A DNA stretch of 64,000 nucleotides from Ruegeria lacuscaerulensis (GTDB taxonomy: Bacteria; Pseudomonadota; Alphaproteobacteria; Rhodobacterales; Rhodobacteraceae). Below the pieces are notes generated by a model, which saw only the letters and a list, made by a program, of their open reading frames with translations, did no database searches and had not been told where the DNA came from. Shown here in pieces: positions 1-8,597 of this stretch; positions within the stretch are counted from its first letter, which is position 1, and each line of letters begins with the position of its first letter. Location of the stretch: NCBI RefSeq assembly GCF_013031245.1, contig NZ_WPZL01000018.1:22968-86967 (forward strand). The letters are read 5' to 3'. The translations under genes and the position numbers were made by a program.

Positions 1-174
1 GGTTGCCTGCACGTATCCGGCTGCGCCAAAGGCTGCGCCCGGATGGGATCTGCGGATATCACTTTGGTCGGCCACAACGGACGATTTGATCTTGTCAAAC
101 AAGGCCGCGCAGGGGATGAGCCCTGCCAACGCGGGCTGACCCCCGAAACACTTATGACCATGGACCTGACCTGA
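1..174 (+). CDS. cobG: Precorrin-3B synthase CobG, 3' end only
   Basis: The window opens inside this gene; the last 57 codons are present and end in TGA at 172-174. The visible part carries [10 protein letters not shown], the second half of the siroheme/4Fe-4S cysteine motif (CxxxC) of the nitrite/sulfite reductase family to which CobG belongs. CobG uses oxygen to oxidise precorrin-3A to precorrin-3B, the step that marks the aerobic cobalamin pathway. Its stop overlaps the cobH start (ATGA at 172-176), so the two are translationally coupled. The assignment rests on the short motif plus a complete cob operon downstream. Confidence 0.85.
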   Translation, partial: GCLHVSGCAKGCARMGSADITLVGHNGRFDLVKQGRAGDEPCQRGLTPETLMTMDLT

Positions 175-803
175 TGCCCTATGAATATGAAACCGATGGT
201 GCAGCGATCTACAAAGAGAGCTTTGCCACCATCCGGTCCGAGGCCGATCTGGCCCGTTTCGACGCTGATGAAGAACAGGTCGCCGTCCGGATGATCCACG
301 CCGCCGGGATGGTAGGGTTGGAAGAGTTTGTGCATTTCTCGCCCGGGTTCGTGACTGCCGCTCGCACCGCTCTGGAGAATGGCGCGCCGATCCTGTGCGA
401 TGCGCGCATGGTTAGCGAAGGTGTGACCCGGTTCCGCCTGCCTGCCGAAAATGAGGTGATCTGTACTCTGCATGACGAACGCGTGCGCCCGCTGGCTGCC
501 GAGATGAGCAACACACGCTCGGCCGCCGCGCTGGAGCTATGGCGACCCTATCTGAAAGGTGCAGTGGTCGCCATCGGCAACGCGCCCACTGCCCTGTTTC
601 ACTTGCTGAACATGCTGGAAGATCCCGACTGCCCGCGCCCGGCTGCCATCATTGGCTGCCCGGTAGGTTTTGTCGGCGCGGTCGAATCGAAAGACGCCCT
701 GTGGGAAGCGCAGCCAGTGCCGTCCTGCATCGTCAAAGGCCGTCTGGGCGGCAGCGCCATCACGGTCGCTGCCATCAACGCCATCGCGAGTCGCGCCGAA
801 TGA
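174..803 (+). CDS. cobH: Precorrin-8X methylmutase CobH
   Basis: The 209-residue product matches the usual CobH/CbiC length. CobH moves the C-11 methyl group of precorrin-8X to C-12, giving hydrogenobyrinic acid, the last ring-tailoring step before amidation. The motif RMIHAAG places the family's conserved catalytic histidine at residue 42; AIGNAPTALF near 133 and GCPVGFVGAVESK near 160 are the other family blocks. The start is fixed by the four-base overlap with cobG, and the stop overlaps cobI (ATGA at 800-803). It is cytosolic and part of the cob operon. Confidence 0.97.
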   Translation: MPYEYETDGAAIYKESFATIRSEADLARFDADEEQVAVRMIHAAGMVGLEEFVHFSPGFVTAARTALENGAPILCDARMVSEGVTRFRLPAENEVICTLHDERVRPLAAEMSNTRSAAALELWRPYLKGAVVAIGNAPTALFHLLNMLEDPDCPRPAAIIGCPVGFVGAVESKDALWEAQPVPSCIVKGRLGGSAITVAAINAIASRAE

Positions 804-1528
804 GCGCGGGCAAAATATATGGCGTGGGCCTCGGCCCCGGTGACCCGGACCTGATGAGTGTCCGGGCCGACCGCCTGCTGCGCAATGCACGCCACATTGC
901 CTTTTTCCGCAAACCCGGCCGCAGTGGTCAGGCACGCAAAATCGTCAACGGCATGATATCCGGCGATGCGGTGGAGTTTCCGATGGAATACCCCGTCACC
1001 ACCGAAATACCCGTGACTGATCCGCGTTATAACGAGCTGCTGTCGGCGTTTTACAAAGACTGTGCCGCGCATCTGAAGGCACTGTCAGACCGGGGTGAGG
1101 ATGTTGTGGTTCTGTGCGAGGGCGACCCGTTCTTCTATGGATCATTCATGCATCTTTACAGCCGCTTACGCGACGAAACTGAAGTTGAAGTCGTTCCAGC
1201 GATAACCGGCATGTCCGGCGCATGGACGGCGACCGGCGACCCGATCACCTGGGGTGACGACGTTCTGACCGTACTGGTCGGCACCCTGCCAGAGGATGAT
1301 CTGGCGCGGCGCATGGCACAGACAGATGCGCTGGTTGTGATGAAGATCGGGCGCAATATCGACAAGGTGAAACGGGCCCTGAAATCGGCTGGCCTCTATG
1401 ACCGTGCCTGGATCGTCGAATTCGCCCAGATGCCAAACCAGACAGTGACAAAGCTGTCGGAGGCTTGCGAGAAGGTGACCCCCTACTTCTCAATCATCAT
1501 TGTTCATGGCCAGGGGCGGCGGCCATGA
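800..1528 (+). CDS. cobI: Precorrin-2 C20-methyltransferase CobI
   Basis: This 242-residue SAM-dependent tetrapyrrole methylase adds a methyl group at C-20 of precorrin-2 to make precorrin-3A. Family motifs are GVGLGPGDPDLMSV at the N-terminus, the SAM-contacting block EGDPFFYGS near 112, and PAITGMSG near 133. The open frame extends further upstream, but ATG at 800 is chosen because the GLGPGDP motif then sits at residues 8-14 as in homologues and because it forms an ATGA overlap with cobH. The stop overlaps cobJ in the same way at 1525-1528. Confidence 0.96.
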   Translation: MSAGKIYGVGLGPGDPDLMSVRADRLLRNARHIAFFRKPGRSGQARKIVNGMISGDAVEFPMEYPVTTEIPVTDPRYNELLSAFYKDCAAHLKALSDRGEDVVVLCEGDPFFYGSFMHLYSRLRDETEVEVVPAITGMSGAWTATGDPITWGDDVLTVLVGTLPEDDLARRMAQTDALVVMKIGRNIDKVKRALKSAGLYDRAWIVEFAQMPNQTVTKLSEACEKVTPYFSIIIVHGQGRRP

Positions 1529-2289
1529 CCGGCTGGGTCAGGATCGCCGGCCTGGGGCCGGGCAACGAAGACCTGGTGACGCCTGAGGTTTCCGCCGCGC
1601 TGGCTGAAGCAACGGATATCGTCGGCTATATCCCTTACGTCGCACGCGTAGCGGAACGCCCCGGCCTGACACTGCACGCCAGCGACAACCGGGTTGAGAT
1701 CGACCGATCCCAACACGCATTGCAAATGGCGGCCGAGGGCAAACGCGTGGTCGTGGTCTCCTCTGGTGATCCCGGAGTTTTCGCCATGGCGGCTGCGGTG
1801 TTCGAAGCGCTGGAGAATGGGCCGACCGAATGGCGGGACATCCCCATCGACGTGTTGCCCGGGATCACCGCGATGCTGGCGGCGTCTGCCCGCGCCGGTG
1901 CTCCGCTGGGGCATGATTTCTGCGCGATAAACCTCAGCGACAATCTTAAACCGTGGCCTCTGATCGAAAAACGCCTGCGTCTGGCCGCGCAGGGAGATTT
2001 TGCCATGGCGTTCTATAATCCGCGCTCAAAGTCTCGCCCGGAAGGATTTGTAAAGACGTTGGAAATCCTGCGCGAGGAATGCGAACCAGAGCGTCTGATC
2101 CTGTTCGCCCGCGCCGTCTCGCGGCCGGATGAAGCTATCCATATATCGACTCTGGCCGAAGCTACCCCGGACATGGCGGACATGCAGACGGTGGTGATCG
2201 TGGGCTCGTCCCTGACCCGAGTGATAGAACGCGACAGCGCACCGATCGTCTATACCCCAAGGTTCACCCCGGCCAAGGATCAGGAATGA
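1525..2289 (+). CDS. cobJ: Precorrin-3B C17-methyltransferase CobJ
   Basis: The 254-residue product methylates C-17 of precorrin-3B and drives ring contraction to precorrin-4. It has the tetrapyrrole methylase motifs GLGPGNEDLVTPE near the N-terminus, SSGDPGVFAMAAAVFE and LPGITAMLAAS, followed by the CobJ/CbiH-specific block GHDFCAINLSD. The frame could start earlier (about 1465), but ATG 1525 gives the usual N-terminus and an ATGA overlap with cobI. Its 3' end overlaps the 3' end of the oppositely directed cobK by 10 bases, so the co-directional chain is interrupted here. Confidence 0.96.
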   Translation: MTGWVRIAGLGPGNEDLVTPEVSAALAEATDIVGYIPYVARVAERPGLTLHASDNRVEIDRSQHALQMAAEGKRVVVVSSGDPGVFAMAAAVFEALENGPTEWRDIPIDVLPGITAMLAASARAGAPLGHDFCAINLSDNLKPWPLIEKRLRLAAQGDFAMAFYNPRSKSRPEGFVKTLEILREECEPERLILFARAVSRPDEAIHISTLAEATPDMADMQTVVIVGSSLTRVIERDSAPIVYTPRFTPAKDQE

Positions 2290-3011
2290 GCCAGCCAGTC
2301 CAGAACCTGCGTCACACTCGACAATTCGGTCCGCTGCGGCAGAATCGGACGATCGATCATCAACACCGGCAAGCCCAGCGCCCGCGCGGCGTCCAGCTTG
2401 GCCCGCGCACCAGTGCCGCCTGCGTTCTTGGACACAACCAGTTCGATCCCGTGGTGCTGCATCAGGGCCCGGTCATCCGCTTCTGTGAACGGTCCACGCG
2501 AAACGATCACATCGCACCGCGGCAGGGGCAGAGACCCCGGTTCATCCACCAGCCGCAGCAGATAGTGGTGTTGGGGTTGAGCAGCAAAATCCTCAAGATG
2601 CATCCGCCCCACGGCCAGAAAGACACGCCGCGCCGGGCCGGACAGCGCGTCAACCGCCCGGTCAATGTCGGGTATGTGGCGCCATCGGTCACCTTCCTGT
2701 TCAGCCCACGCCGGACGGGTCAGCGCGACCAGAGGGACATCGGTTTCGCGGCATGCAGTGACGGCGTTGTTGCTCATCTGTGCGGCAAATGGATGGGTTG
2801 CGTCGATCACATGCGTAACCGCATGATCGCGCAGGTAGCGTGCCAACCCTTCGACGCCACCAAAGCCGCCGACTCGCACCGGCATTGGCTGAGGGCGTGG
2901 ATTGTCGACGCGGCCGGCATAAGAGTAGGTCGCCGGGATGCCCTGCTCGGCCAGAGATTTGGCCAAGGCATTTGCCTCGGTCGTACCGCCAAGGATCAGG
3001 AGATTGGTCAT
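2280..3011 (-). CDS. cobK: Precorrin-6A reductase CobK (reversed within the operon)
   Basis: CobK reduces precorrin-6A to precorrin-6B with NADPH. The 243-residue product starts with ILGGTTEANALAKSLAEQ, the nucleotide-binding N-terminus of CobK/CbiJ, and contains VIDATHPFAAQMSNNA, the family's most conserved block. It is the only cob gene on the minus strand. Its 3' end overlaps cobJ by 10 bases, and its start codon shares the CATG palindrome at 3009-3012 with the cobL start. Any dedicated promoter must therefore lie inside cobL. No frameshift is seen and the length is normal, so the gene appears functional. Confidence 0.96.
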   Translation of the reverse strand: MTNLLILGGTTEANALAKSLAEQGIPATYSYAGRVDNPRPQPMPVRVGGFGGVEGLARYLRDHAVTHVIDATHPFAAQMSNNAVTACRETDVPLVALTRPAWAEQEGDRWRHIPDIDRAVDALSGPARRVFLAVGRMHLEDFAAQPQHHYLLRLVDEPGSLPLPRCDVIVSRGPFTEADDRALMQHHGIELVVSKNAGGTGARAKLDAARALGLPVLMIDRPILPQRTELSSVTQVLDWLAHS

Positions 3012-4209
3012 GTCTGAAACTCCGTGGCTAACCGTTCTGGGCTTGGGCGAAGATGGCCTGGATGGCCTGCCGCCCGCAAGCCGTCAAGTGCTGGAGCGCG
3101 CCGAAATCGTCATGGGGCCGTCTCGGCATCTGTCGCTGATCCCCGACACCAGCGCTCAGCGGGTCGAATGGCCGGTGCCTTTTGCCGATGGTTTGCCGAT
3201 CCTCACTGGATTCCGGGGTCGGCCGACAGTTGTTTTGGCTTCGGGCGATCCGTTCTGGTTTGGCGCCGGGTCGGTGATTGCACGCAATTTCAAGGCCGGA
3301 GAATGGGCCGCCCTGCCCGGTCAATCCACCTTTTCGCTGGCAGCTGCGCGTTTGGGCTGGCCGCTGGAAAGCACGTTGACCTTCGGCCTTCACGCAGCCC
3401 CACTAACTCGGTTGCGGCCCCATCTTGCGCCCGGCCTGAGCGCCATTCTGCTGTTGCGCAACGGCGCAGCTGTGGCCGAACTGGCAACTTACCTCAAAGA
3501 AACAGGCTTTGCGGACACGCGTTTGCACGTGATGGAGGCGCTCGGCGGTCCACGGGAACGATCACGCAGCGTGTCGCTGACCGAAGCTCTTCTGGGCGGT
3601 TTTGACCACCCGGTCTGCGTTGGGCTTGAGGTTGCGGGCAAAGGCCGCGCCTTTCCCAAGGCGTCGGGTAAACCGGATGAGATATTTGAGACCGACGGGC
3701 AAATCACCAAGCGCCCCGTGCGTGCATTGACCCTGTCGGCGCTGGCACCTCAACGCGGCGAGCACCTGTGGGACATTGGTGGAGGCACGGGGTCGATTAG
3801 CATCGAATGGCTGATGTGTGATCCAACCCTGACGGCCACGTCAATTGAACCCCTCGAAGATCGCGCCGAACGCATTCGTCGCAACGCGGATGCGCTGGGT
3901 CAGGAACGGCTGAACGTGGTTCACGGCAAAGCCCCCGACGCGCTGAGCGGCCTAACTTTGCCGGATGTGGTTTTCATTGGCGGCGGGCTGAGCGCTGATC
4001 TTTTGGAGTGGCTGCACAGAACTTTACCCGCTGGCACCCGACTTGTCGCCAATGTAGTAACGCTGGAAAGCGAAGCTCTGCTGGCCCAGTGGCACGATAA
4101 ACTGGGTGGAGAGCTTCTGCGCATCGAACTGGCGCAGGCCTCGGCGCTTGGCCCCCGACGTGGCTGGAAATCTGCCTATCCCGTGGTGCAGTGGAGCGTG
4201 ACCCTATGA
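3010..4209 (+). CDS. cobL: Precorrin-6B C5,15-methyltransferase (decarboxylating) CobL
   Basis: This 399-residue protein is the fused form of CbiE and CbiT. The N-terminal half (about 1-205) is a tetrapyrrole methylase starting LTVLGLGEDGLDGL with the ASGDPFWFGAG block near 77. The C-terminal half (about 210-399) is a Rossmann methyltransferase with the SAM-binding loop LWDIGGGTGSISIEW near 253-267. Together they methylate C-5 and C-15 of precorrin-6B and decarboxylate the C-12 acetate to give precorrin-8X. The upstream extension to 2938 is rejected because homologues start just before the VLGLGE motif. The stop overlaps the cobE start. Confidence 0.96.
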   Translation: MSETPWLTVLGLGEDGLDGLPPASRQVLERAEIVMGPSRHLSLIPDTSAQRVEWPVPFADGLPILTGFRGRPTVVLASGDPFWFGAGSVIARNFKAGEWAALPGQSTFSLAAARLGWPLESTLTFGLHAAPLTRLRPHLAPGLSAILLLRNGAAVAELATYLKETGFADTRLHVMEALGGPRERSRSVSLTEALLGGFDHPVCVGLEVAGKGRAFPKASGKPDEIFETDGQITKRPVRALTLSALAPQRGEHLWDIGGGTGSISIEWLMCDPTLTATSIEPLEDRAERIRRNADALGQERLNVVHGKAPDALSGLTLPDVVFIGGGLSADLLEWLHRTLPAGTRLVANVVTLESEALLAQWHDKLGGELLRIELAQASALGPRRGWKSAYPVVQWSVTL

Positions 4210-4574
4210 TCGTTGCTGGGTTGGGTTTTTCTTCGACGGCCACAGCGGGCAGCCTGCGCGCAGCATTTGAACGGGCCAGTGTTGGTCAGGATATAGACGC
4301 GCTGGCCACTGTTGCGGACAAAGAAGGCCATGCGGCGCTGGCTGAATTCGCCTATGCCACCGCGCTGCCCCTTCATTTTGTCGCGCCCGCCGATCTGGCG
4401 GGGCAGCGCACCCTCACCTGCTCGAACCGCAGCCGCGCCACATATGGCACCGGCAGCGTGGCCGAGGCATCCGCTCTTGCCGCCGCCGGACAGGGCGCGC
4501 GGCTAACCTCACCCAGACACATCTCGGACGACCGGCTTGCCACTTGCGCCGTCGCCATCGGAGGACAGACATGA
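4206..4574 (+). CDS. cobE: Cobalamin biosynthesis protein CobE (CbiG C-terminal-like)
   Basis: The 122-residue product begins [13 protein letters not shown] and contains [19 protein letters not shown], typical of the small CobE/CbiG-C domain family. CobE is found in aerobic cobalamin operons; its exact role is not settled. ATG 4206 overlaps the cobL stop (ATGA) and is preferred over an upstream in-frame start at 4191. The stop overlaps the cobM start (ATGA at 4571-4574). Identification as CobE rests on size, N-terminal motif and its place between cobL and cobM. Confidence 0.88.
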   Translation: MIVAGLGFSSTATAGSLRAAFERASVGQDIDALATVADKEGHAALAEFAYATALPLHFVAPADLAGQRTLTCSNRSRATYGTGSVAEASALAAAGQGARLTSPRHISDDRLATCAVAIGGQT

Positions 4575-5365
4575 CCGTTCATTTCATCGGTGCCGGACCC
4601 GGCGCCGCCGACCTGCTGACCCTGCGCGGGCGCGATATCATCGCGTCTTGCCCGGTGTGCCTTTATGCCGGGTCGCTGGTGCCAGAGGAGATTCTGGGTC
4701 ACTGCCCCGAGGGCGCAAAGATCGTAAACACTGCGCCGATGGATCTGGATCAGATCATGGCCGAAATCGAAGCGGCAAATCAGGCAGGTCAGGACGTGGC
4801 GCGTCTGCATTCTGGCGACTTGTCGGTCTGGTCGGCCATGGGCGAACAAATCCGACGGCTGAAAGAGATGGGCATTCCGGTCAGCGTCACCCCTGGCGTG
4901 CCTTCTTTTGCCGCTGCGGCGGCAGCTTTGGGAACGGAACTGACCTTGCCCGGGCTGGCGCAATCAGTGGTTCTGACGCGGACACCCGGCCGTGCATCGT
5001 CGATGCCCGAGGGTGAGACGTTGGAGAATTTCGCTCGCACCGGGGCGACTCTGGCCATCCACCTGTCGATCGGCAATCTGGACAACGTGATTGCTGACCT
5101 GACCCCGGCCTATGGTGCAGACTGCCCCGTGGCCGTGGTGTACCGCGCCAGTTGGCCGGATCAGCGGATCATCCGCGCCACTTTGGCCACACTGAAAGAA
5201 GCGCTGGATGAAAGCATCTCACGCACCGCGCTGATCATGGTTGGGCCGGCGTTGGCTGGTGAAGGTTTCGACGAAAGCTGCCTGTATTCAAGGGACTACG
5301 ACCGCCGCTATCGCCCACAAAGCGCAGACAGCCCCTGGTCGAGCTGGAGCCACGGTGATGACTAA
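4571..5365 (+). CDS. cobM: Precorrin-4 C11-methyltransferase CobM
   Basis: CobM methylates C-11 of precorrin-4, giving precorrin-5. The 264-residue tetrapyrrole methylase shows [16 protein letters not shown] at the start, the CobM/CbiF block [14 protein letters not shown] near 31-44, [14 protein letters not shown] near 78, and [15 protein letters not shown] near 107. ATG 4571 overlaps cobE by four bases; the last codons overlap cobB by eight bases. Confidence 0.97.
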   Translation: MTVHFIGAGPGAADLLTLRGRDIIASCPVCLYAGSLVPEEILGHCPEGAKIVNTAPMDLDQIMAEIEAANQAGQDVARLHSGDLSVWSAMGEQIRRLKEMGIPVSVTPGVPSFAAAAAALGTELTLPGLAQSVVLTRTPGRASSMPEGETLENFARTGATLAIHLSIGNLDNVIADLTPAYGADCPVAVVYRASWPDQRIIRATLATLKEALDESISRTALIMVGPALAGEGFDESCLYSRDYDRRYRPQSADSPWSSWSHGDD

Positions 5366-6674
5366 CCCGCCGGGCCTTTTGATCTCGGCCCCATCTTCGG
5401 GCACGGGTAAAACCACCGTCATGCTGGGCCTGTTGCGGGCGCTGGCCGAGGACGGGCTGACCGTACAACCGTTCAAGAGCGGCCCCGACTACATCGACCC
5501 GGCCTTTCACCGGGCCGCCGCCGGTCGCGCTTCGTTCAATCTGGATAGCTGGGCGATGGCAGAGCCGCTGCTAAACGCGATTTCGGCACAGTCCGACGGC
5601 GTGGATATCGTGGTGGCCGAGGGTTCGATGGGACTGTTTGATGGTGTTGCCAAACCCGGAGAGCTGGGCCACGGCTCAAGCGCTGAAACCGCGCAACGGA
5701 TGGGCTGGCCGGTGGTGCTGGTGCTGGATGTCGGCGGTCAGGCACAATCGGCGGCGGCGACGGCACTAGGTTTCCGGATGTATAACCCCGACCTGCCCTT
5801 TGCCGGTGTGATCCTGAACCGATGCGCAAGCCCTCGTCATGAGCGGCTGACCCGGCTGGGAATGGAACGCGCGGGTCTGCCAGTTCTGGGCGTGCTGCCG
5901 CGCCGTGGAGACCTGACTTTACCCGAGCGGCATCTTGGTTTGATTCAAGCTGTTGAGCATCCCGACCTGGAAAGCGCGATTGTCGACTATGCCGCCTTCC
6001 TGCGTGAACATGTGGATCTGGCCGCAATCAAACGGGCGGCTTCCTCAGGCCCCAGAGGGCCATCGTCAGCCGCGCTGCCGCGGCCTCCGGCGCAAAGGAT
6101 CGCGTTAGCCCGGGACGCGGCGTTTTCGTTCACGTATCCGCACTTGCTGGAAGGCTGGCGTGCGGCCGGCGCGGAAATCCTGCCGTTTTCCCCGCTGGCT
6201 GATGAGGCTCCGGCAACGGATGCCGATCTGGTATGGTTGCCCGGGGGCTATCCGGAATTGCATGCAGGCACTTTGGCCTCAGCCGAGACATTTCTGACCG
6301 GGTTGCGCAAGCACGCCGAATCCAAGCCGGTGCATGGCGAATGCGGTGGATACATGGCGTTAGGACAGGCGCTGATCGACAAAGAAGGTGTTCAACACCA
6401 AATGGCGGGACTGTTGGGACTGGTAACTTCGTACGAAAAGCGCAAGTTCAACCTTGGCTACCGGAAGGCGGAATTGCTGGCGCCGATACCCGGATTTGCG
6501 GTGGACACAACATTGCGGGGGCACGAGTTCCACTATACCTCGATAGTGGAGCAACCCGACGCGCCGCTGGCACGGGTGTTTGATGCCGAAGGGGCCGAAG
6601 GGCCGCAAACCGGATCAGTGCGTGGCAACGTGACCGGTACGTTCTTTCATCTGATCGCGGAGGCTTCGGCATGA
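5358..6674 (+). CDS. cobB: Hydrogenobyrinic acid a,c-diamide synthase CobB
   Basis: This glutamine- and ATP-dependent amidotransferase amidates the a and c acetate side chains of hydrogenobyrinic acid. The 438-residue protein has an N-terminal ATPase domain with the P-loop [11 protein letters not shown] (about residues 9-19) and [12 protein letters not shown], then a C-terminal class I glutaminase domain with [12 protein letters not shown] and the nucleophile cysteine at residue 329 in [10 protein letters not shown]. The chosen ATG (5358) overlaps cobM and puts the P-loop close to the N-terminus as in homologues; an extension to 5241 is unlikely. The stop overlaps cobA (ATGA). Confidence 0.96.
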   Translation: MTNPPGLLISAPSSGTGKTTVMLGLLRALAEDGLTVQPFKSGPDYIDPAFHRAAAGRASFNLDSWAMAEPLLNAISAQSDGVDIVVAEGSMGLFDGVAKPGELGHGSSAETAQRMGWPVVLVLDVGGQAQSAAATALGFRMYNPDLPFAGVILNRCASPRHERLTRLGMERAGLPVLGVLPRRGDLTLPERHLGLIQAVEHPDLESAIVDYAAFLREHVDLAAIKRAASSGPRGPSSAALPRPPAQRIALARDAAFSFTYPHLLEGWRAAGAEILPFSPLADEAPATDADLVWLPGGYPELHAGTLASAETFLTGLRKHAESKPVHGECGGYMALGQALIDKEGVQHQMAGLLGLVTSYEKRKFNLGYRKAELLAPIPGFAVDTTLRGHEFHYTSIVEQPDAPLARVFDAEGAEGPQTGSVRGNVTGTFFHLIAEASA

Positions 6675-7399
6675 GCGGCTTCGTTTCGTTCATTGGCTCG
6701 GGCCCCGGCGACCCGGAATTGCTGACCCTCAAAGCCGTAGACCGGATGCAAAAGGCCGACGCGGTACTGTTTGACGACCTCAGCAGCGGTCCCATCCTGA
6801 GCCATGCGCGCGAGGACACCGATCTGGTTGGGGTCGGAAAACGTGCCGGACGCCCGTCGCCCAAACAGGATCACGTAAGCCGCCTGCTGGTGGACTATGC
6901 CAGGACAGGTGCCCGCGTGGTGCGGTTGAAATCCGGTGATGGCGGCCTTTTTGGGCGGCTTGAGGAAGAACTGGTCGCCTTGCGTGCCGCCGGAATCGAA
7001 TACGAGATTATTCCCGGCATTCCTTCGGCCGTTGCTGCAGCGGCTGCGGCGGGCATCCCGTTGACCCGGCGGCTGACCGCGCGGCGGGTGCAGTTTGTTA
7101 CTGGCCACGATGTCAGCGGCAAGCTGCCCGAAGATCTGAACCTGACTGCGCTGTCGGACCCCGATGCGACAACGGTTGTATTCATGGGCAAACGCACATT
7201 CCCATTGCTGGTCGAAGCATTGCACGAACACGGCCTGCCGTTGGAGACGCCCGCGTTGATGGCCGAGGCGGTCTCGACCCCTGATCAAAAGCTGCACCGC
7301 GCGACCATCGGCGCGCTGTCTGAAAAGCTGGCAGCCGAGGTCGGAACCGCCCCGGCCTTGATTTTGTACGGCCCGTTGGCAGAGTTCGACGATGTATGA
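6671..7399 (+). CDS. cobA: Uroporphyrinogen-III C-methyltransferase CobA (SUMT)
   Basis: CobA methylates uroporphyrinogen III at C-2 and C-7 to make precorrin-2, the entry step of the pathway. The 242-residue protein has the methylase motifs FIGSGPGDPELLTLKAVD, RLKSGDGGLFGRLEEE and PGIPSAVAAAAAAGIPLTRR. The central block normally reads GDPxxFGR; here it reads GDGGLFGR, a modest deviation. It is a stand-alone SUMT rather than a CysG fusion. The gene overlaps cobB by four and cobF by eight bases. Confidence 0.94.
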   Translation: MSGFVSFIGSGPGDPELLTLKAVDRMQKADAVLFDDLSSGPILSHAREDTDLVGVGKRAGRPSPKQDHVSRLLVDYARTGARVVRLKSGDGGLFGRLEEELVALRAAGIEYEIIPGIPSAVAAAAAAGIPLTRRLTARRVQFVTGHDVSGKLPEDLNLTALSDPDATTVVFMGKRTFPLLVEALHEHGLPLETPALMAEAVSTPDQKLHRATIGALSEKLAAEVGTAPALILYGPLAEFDDV

Positions 7400-8135
7400 T
7401 CTGACCCTGATCGGTATCGGCACCGGCAACCCGGACCACGTAACTTTTCAAGGCGCAAAGGCCATTCAGGCGGCGGATCTGATCCTGATCCCGCGCAAGG
7501 GCGAGAACAAAGCCGATCTGGCCGGGCTGCGTGAAGAGATCATCGCCGCTGTGACCGATACCCCGCCACAGATCGCCTATTTCGATATCCCCAAGCGCCG
7601 TGCGGATGATGGTTATCTGCGTGGTGTCGATGAATGGCACGACGCAATTGCCCTGCGCTGGTACGAAGCGATCTCGGCCCACCCCAAGGCCCGCAATGTG
7701 GCCCTGCTGATCTGGGGAGATCCGTCGCTCTATGACAGTTCCCTGCGAATCGCCTCAAGGCTGGAGCCGCAGCCGAAAACGCGTGTGATTCCGGGCATAA
7801 CGGCCTTACAGGCGCTGACGGCAGCCCATGCGATCCCGATCAACGATCTGGGCGCACCCTATGTCGTCACCACCGGGCGGCGCATCAGAGAAGAAGGCTG
7901 GCCGGAAAACGCCTCGAAAGTGGCAGTGATGCTGGACGGTGAGTGCTCGTTCCAAAGCCTTGATATGTCGGAGTACGACATTTGGTGGGGCGCATATGTC
8001 GGTATGAAACAGCAGATTCTGATCCAAGGACGCCTGAATGAGGTAGCCGAAGAGATTCTGGCCAATCGCGCCATGCACCGAGCCGCGCATGGCTGGATCA
8101 TGGATATCTATTTGCTGAAAAAGCGTGGGATCTGA
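7392..8135 (+). CDS. cobF: Precorrin-6A synthase (deacetylating) CobF
   Basis: CobF methylates C-1 of precorrin-5 with loss of acetate, giving precorrin-6A; it occurs only in the aerobic pathway. The 247-residue product shows LIGIGTGNPDHVTFQGAKAI at the N-terminus, LLIWGDPSLYDSSLRI and PGITALQALTAAH, as expected for the family. It is the last gene of the cob run, overlapping cobA by eight bases. About 55 bases after its stop the cobalamin riboswitch begins, so the transport genes that follow have their own control. Confidence 0.96.
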   Translation: MYDLTLIGIGTGNPDHVTFQGAKAIQAADLILIPRKGENKADLAGLREEIIAAVTDTPPQIAYFDIPKRRADDGYLRGVDEWHDAIALRWYEAISAHPKARNVALLIWGDPSLYDSSLRIASRLEPQPKTRVIPGITALQALTAAHAIPINDLGAPYVVTTGRRIREEGWPENASKVAVMLDGECSFQSLDMSEYDIWWGAYVGMKQQILIQGRLNEVAEEILANRAMHRAAHGWIMDIYLLKKRGI

Positions 8136-8189
8136 CATAAAAGGTCGCAAATGACGATTGCGCCACCGCCGCCTTAACGGCTAAATGGA

Positions 8190-8372
8190 AGCGTCTGGTC
8201 CTGCCGGTGACATCCGGATGCTAAGAGGGAATTTGGTGCGACTGCCTGTACAGTCAACTCCAGAGCCGCCCCCGCGACTGTAAGCGGTGAGCCCCTGTTC
8301 AACCAGCCACTCCCATTCGTTGGGGGGAAGGCGAACAGAGGCATCGACCCGCAAGCCAGGAGACCTGCCAGG
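8190..8372 (+). promoter_or_regulatory. Cobalamin (AdoCbl) riboswitch
   Basis: The region carries hallmark elements of the cobalamin riboswitch in the right order: TAAGAGGGAA near 8222, GCCGCCCCCGCGACTGTAAG near 8265-8284, and the B12 box GCAAGCCAGGAGACCTGCC at 8351-8369. It ends about 50 bases before cbtB. When adenosylcobalamin is plentiful it would reduce expression of the cobalt uptake genes. A possible expression-platform hairpin lies just before the GGAG ribosome site of cbtB (8411-8414), suggesting translational control; that part is inference. Confidence 0.95.
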
Positions 8373-8422
8373 CATAAATTGAAACACCGGCCGTCGGGTG
8401 CGGCGGCAGAGGAGAACTAAAG

Positions 8423-8593
8423 ATGGCAACACAAACAAAAACAGCATCCGCCGCGCGTACAGGCTTCGTTCCGGTCATGTTCGCAGTGGTACTGGGTCTG
8501 GGCATCGTCACGCTGACCGGTCACGTTCAGGCTGCAGCACTGCACGATGCTGCGCATGACGTACGTCACGCGACCGGCTTCCCCTGCCACTAA
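8423..8593 (+). CDS. cbtB: Cobalt transporter subunit CbtB
   Basis: A 56-residue protein with one transmembrane helix (about 15-33) and a histidine-rich C-terminal tail, DAAHDVRHATGFPCH, which is the family's proposed metal-binding signature. CbtB works with CbtA as a predicted cobalt transporter found under B12 riboswitch control. GGAG at 8411 lies eight bases before the ATG. The gene is only four bases from cbtA. Recognition is by the tail motif, size, riboswitch and partner. Confidence 0.93.
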   Translation: MATQTKTASAARTGFVPVMFAVVLGLGIVTLTGHVQAAALHDAAHDVRHATGFPCH

Positions 8594-8597
8594 GACC

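Noticed and set aside
2286..3017. A plus-strand frame opposite cobK that would keep the operon one-directional
   Set aside because: The translated product has no CobK or other family features; the minus-strand product is a clear CobK.
8181..8447. A minus-strand frame across the riboswitch and cbtB start
   Set aside because: The region is explained by the conserved riboswitch and the CbtB signature on the plus strand.
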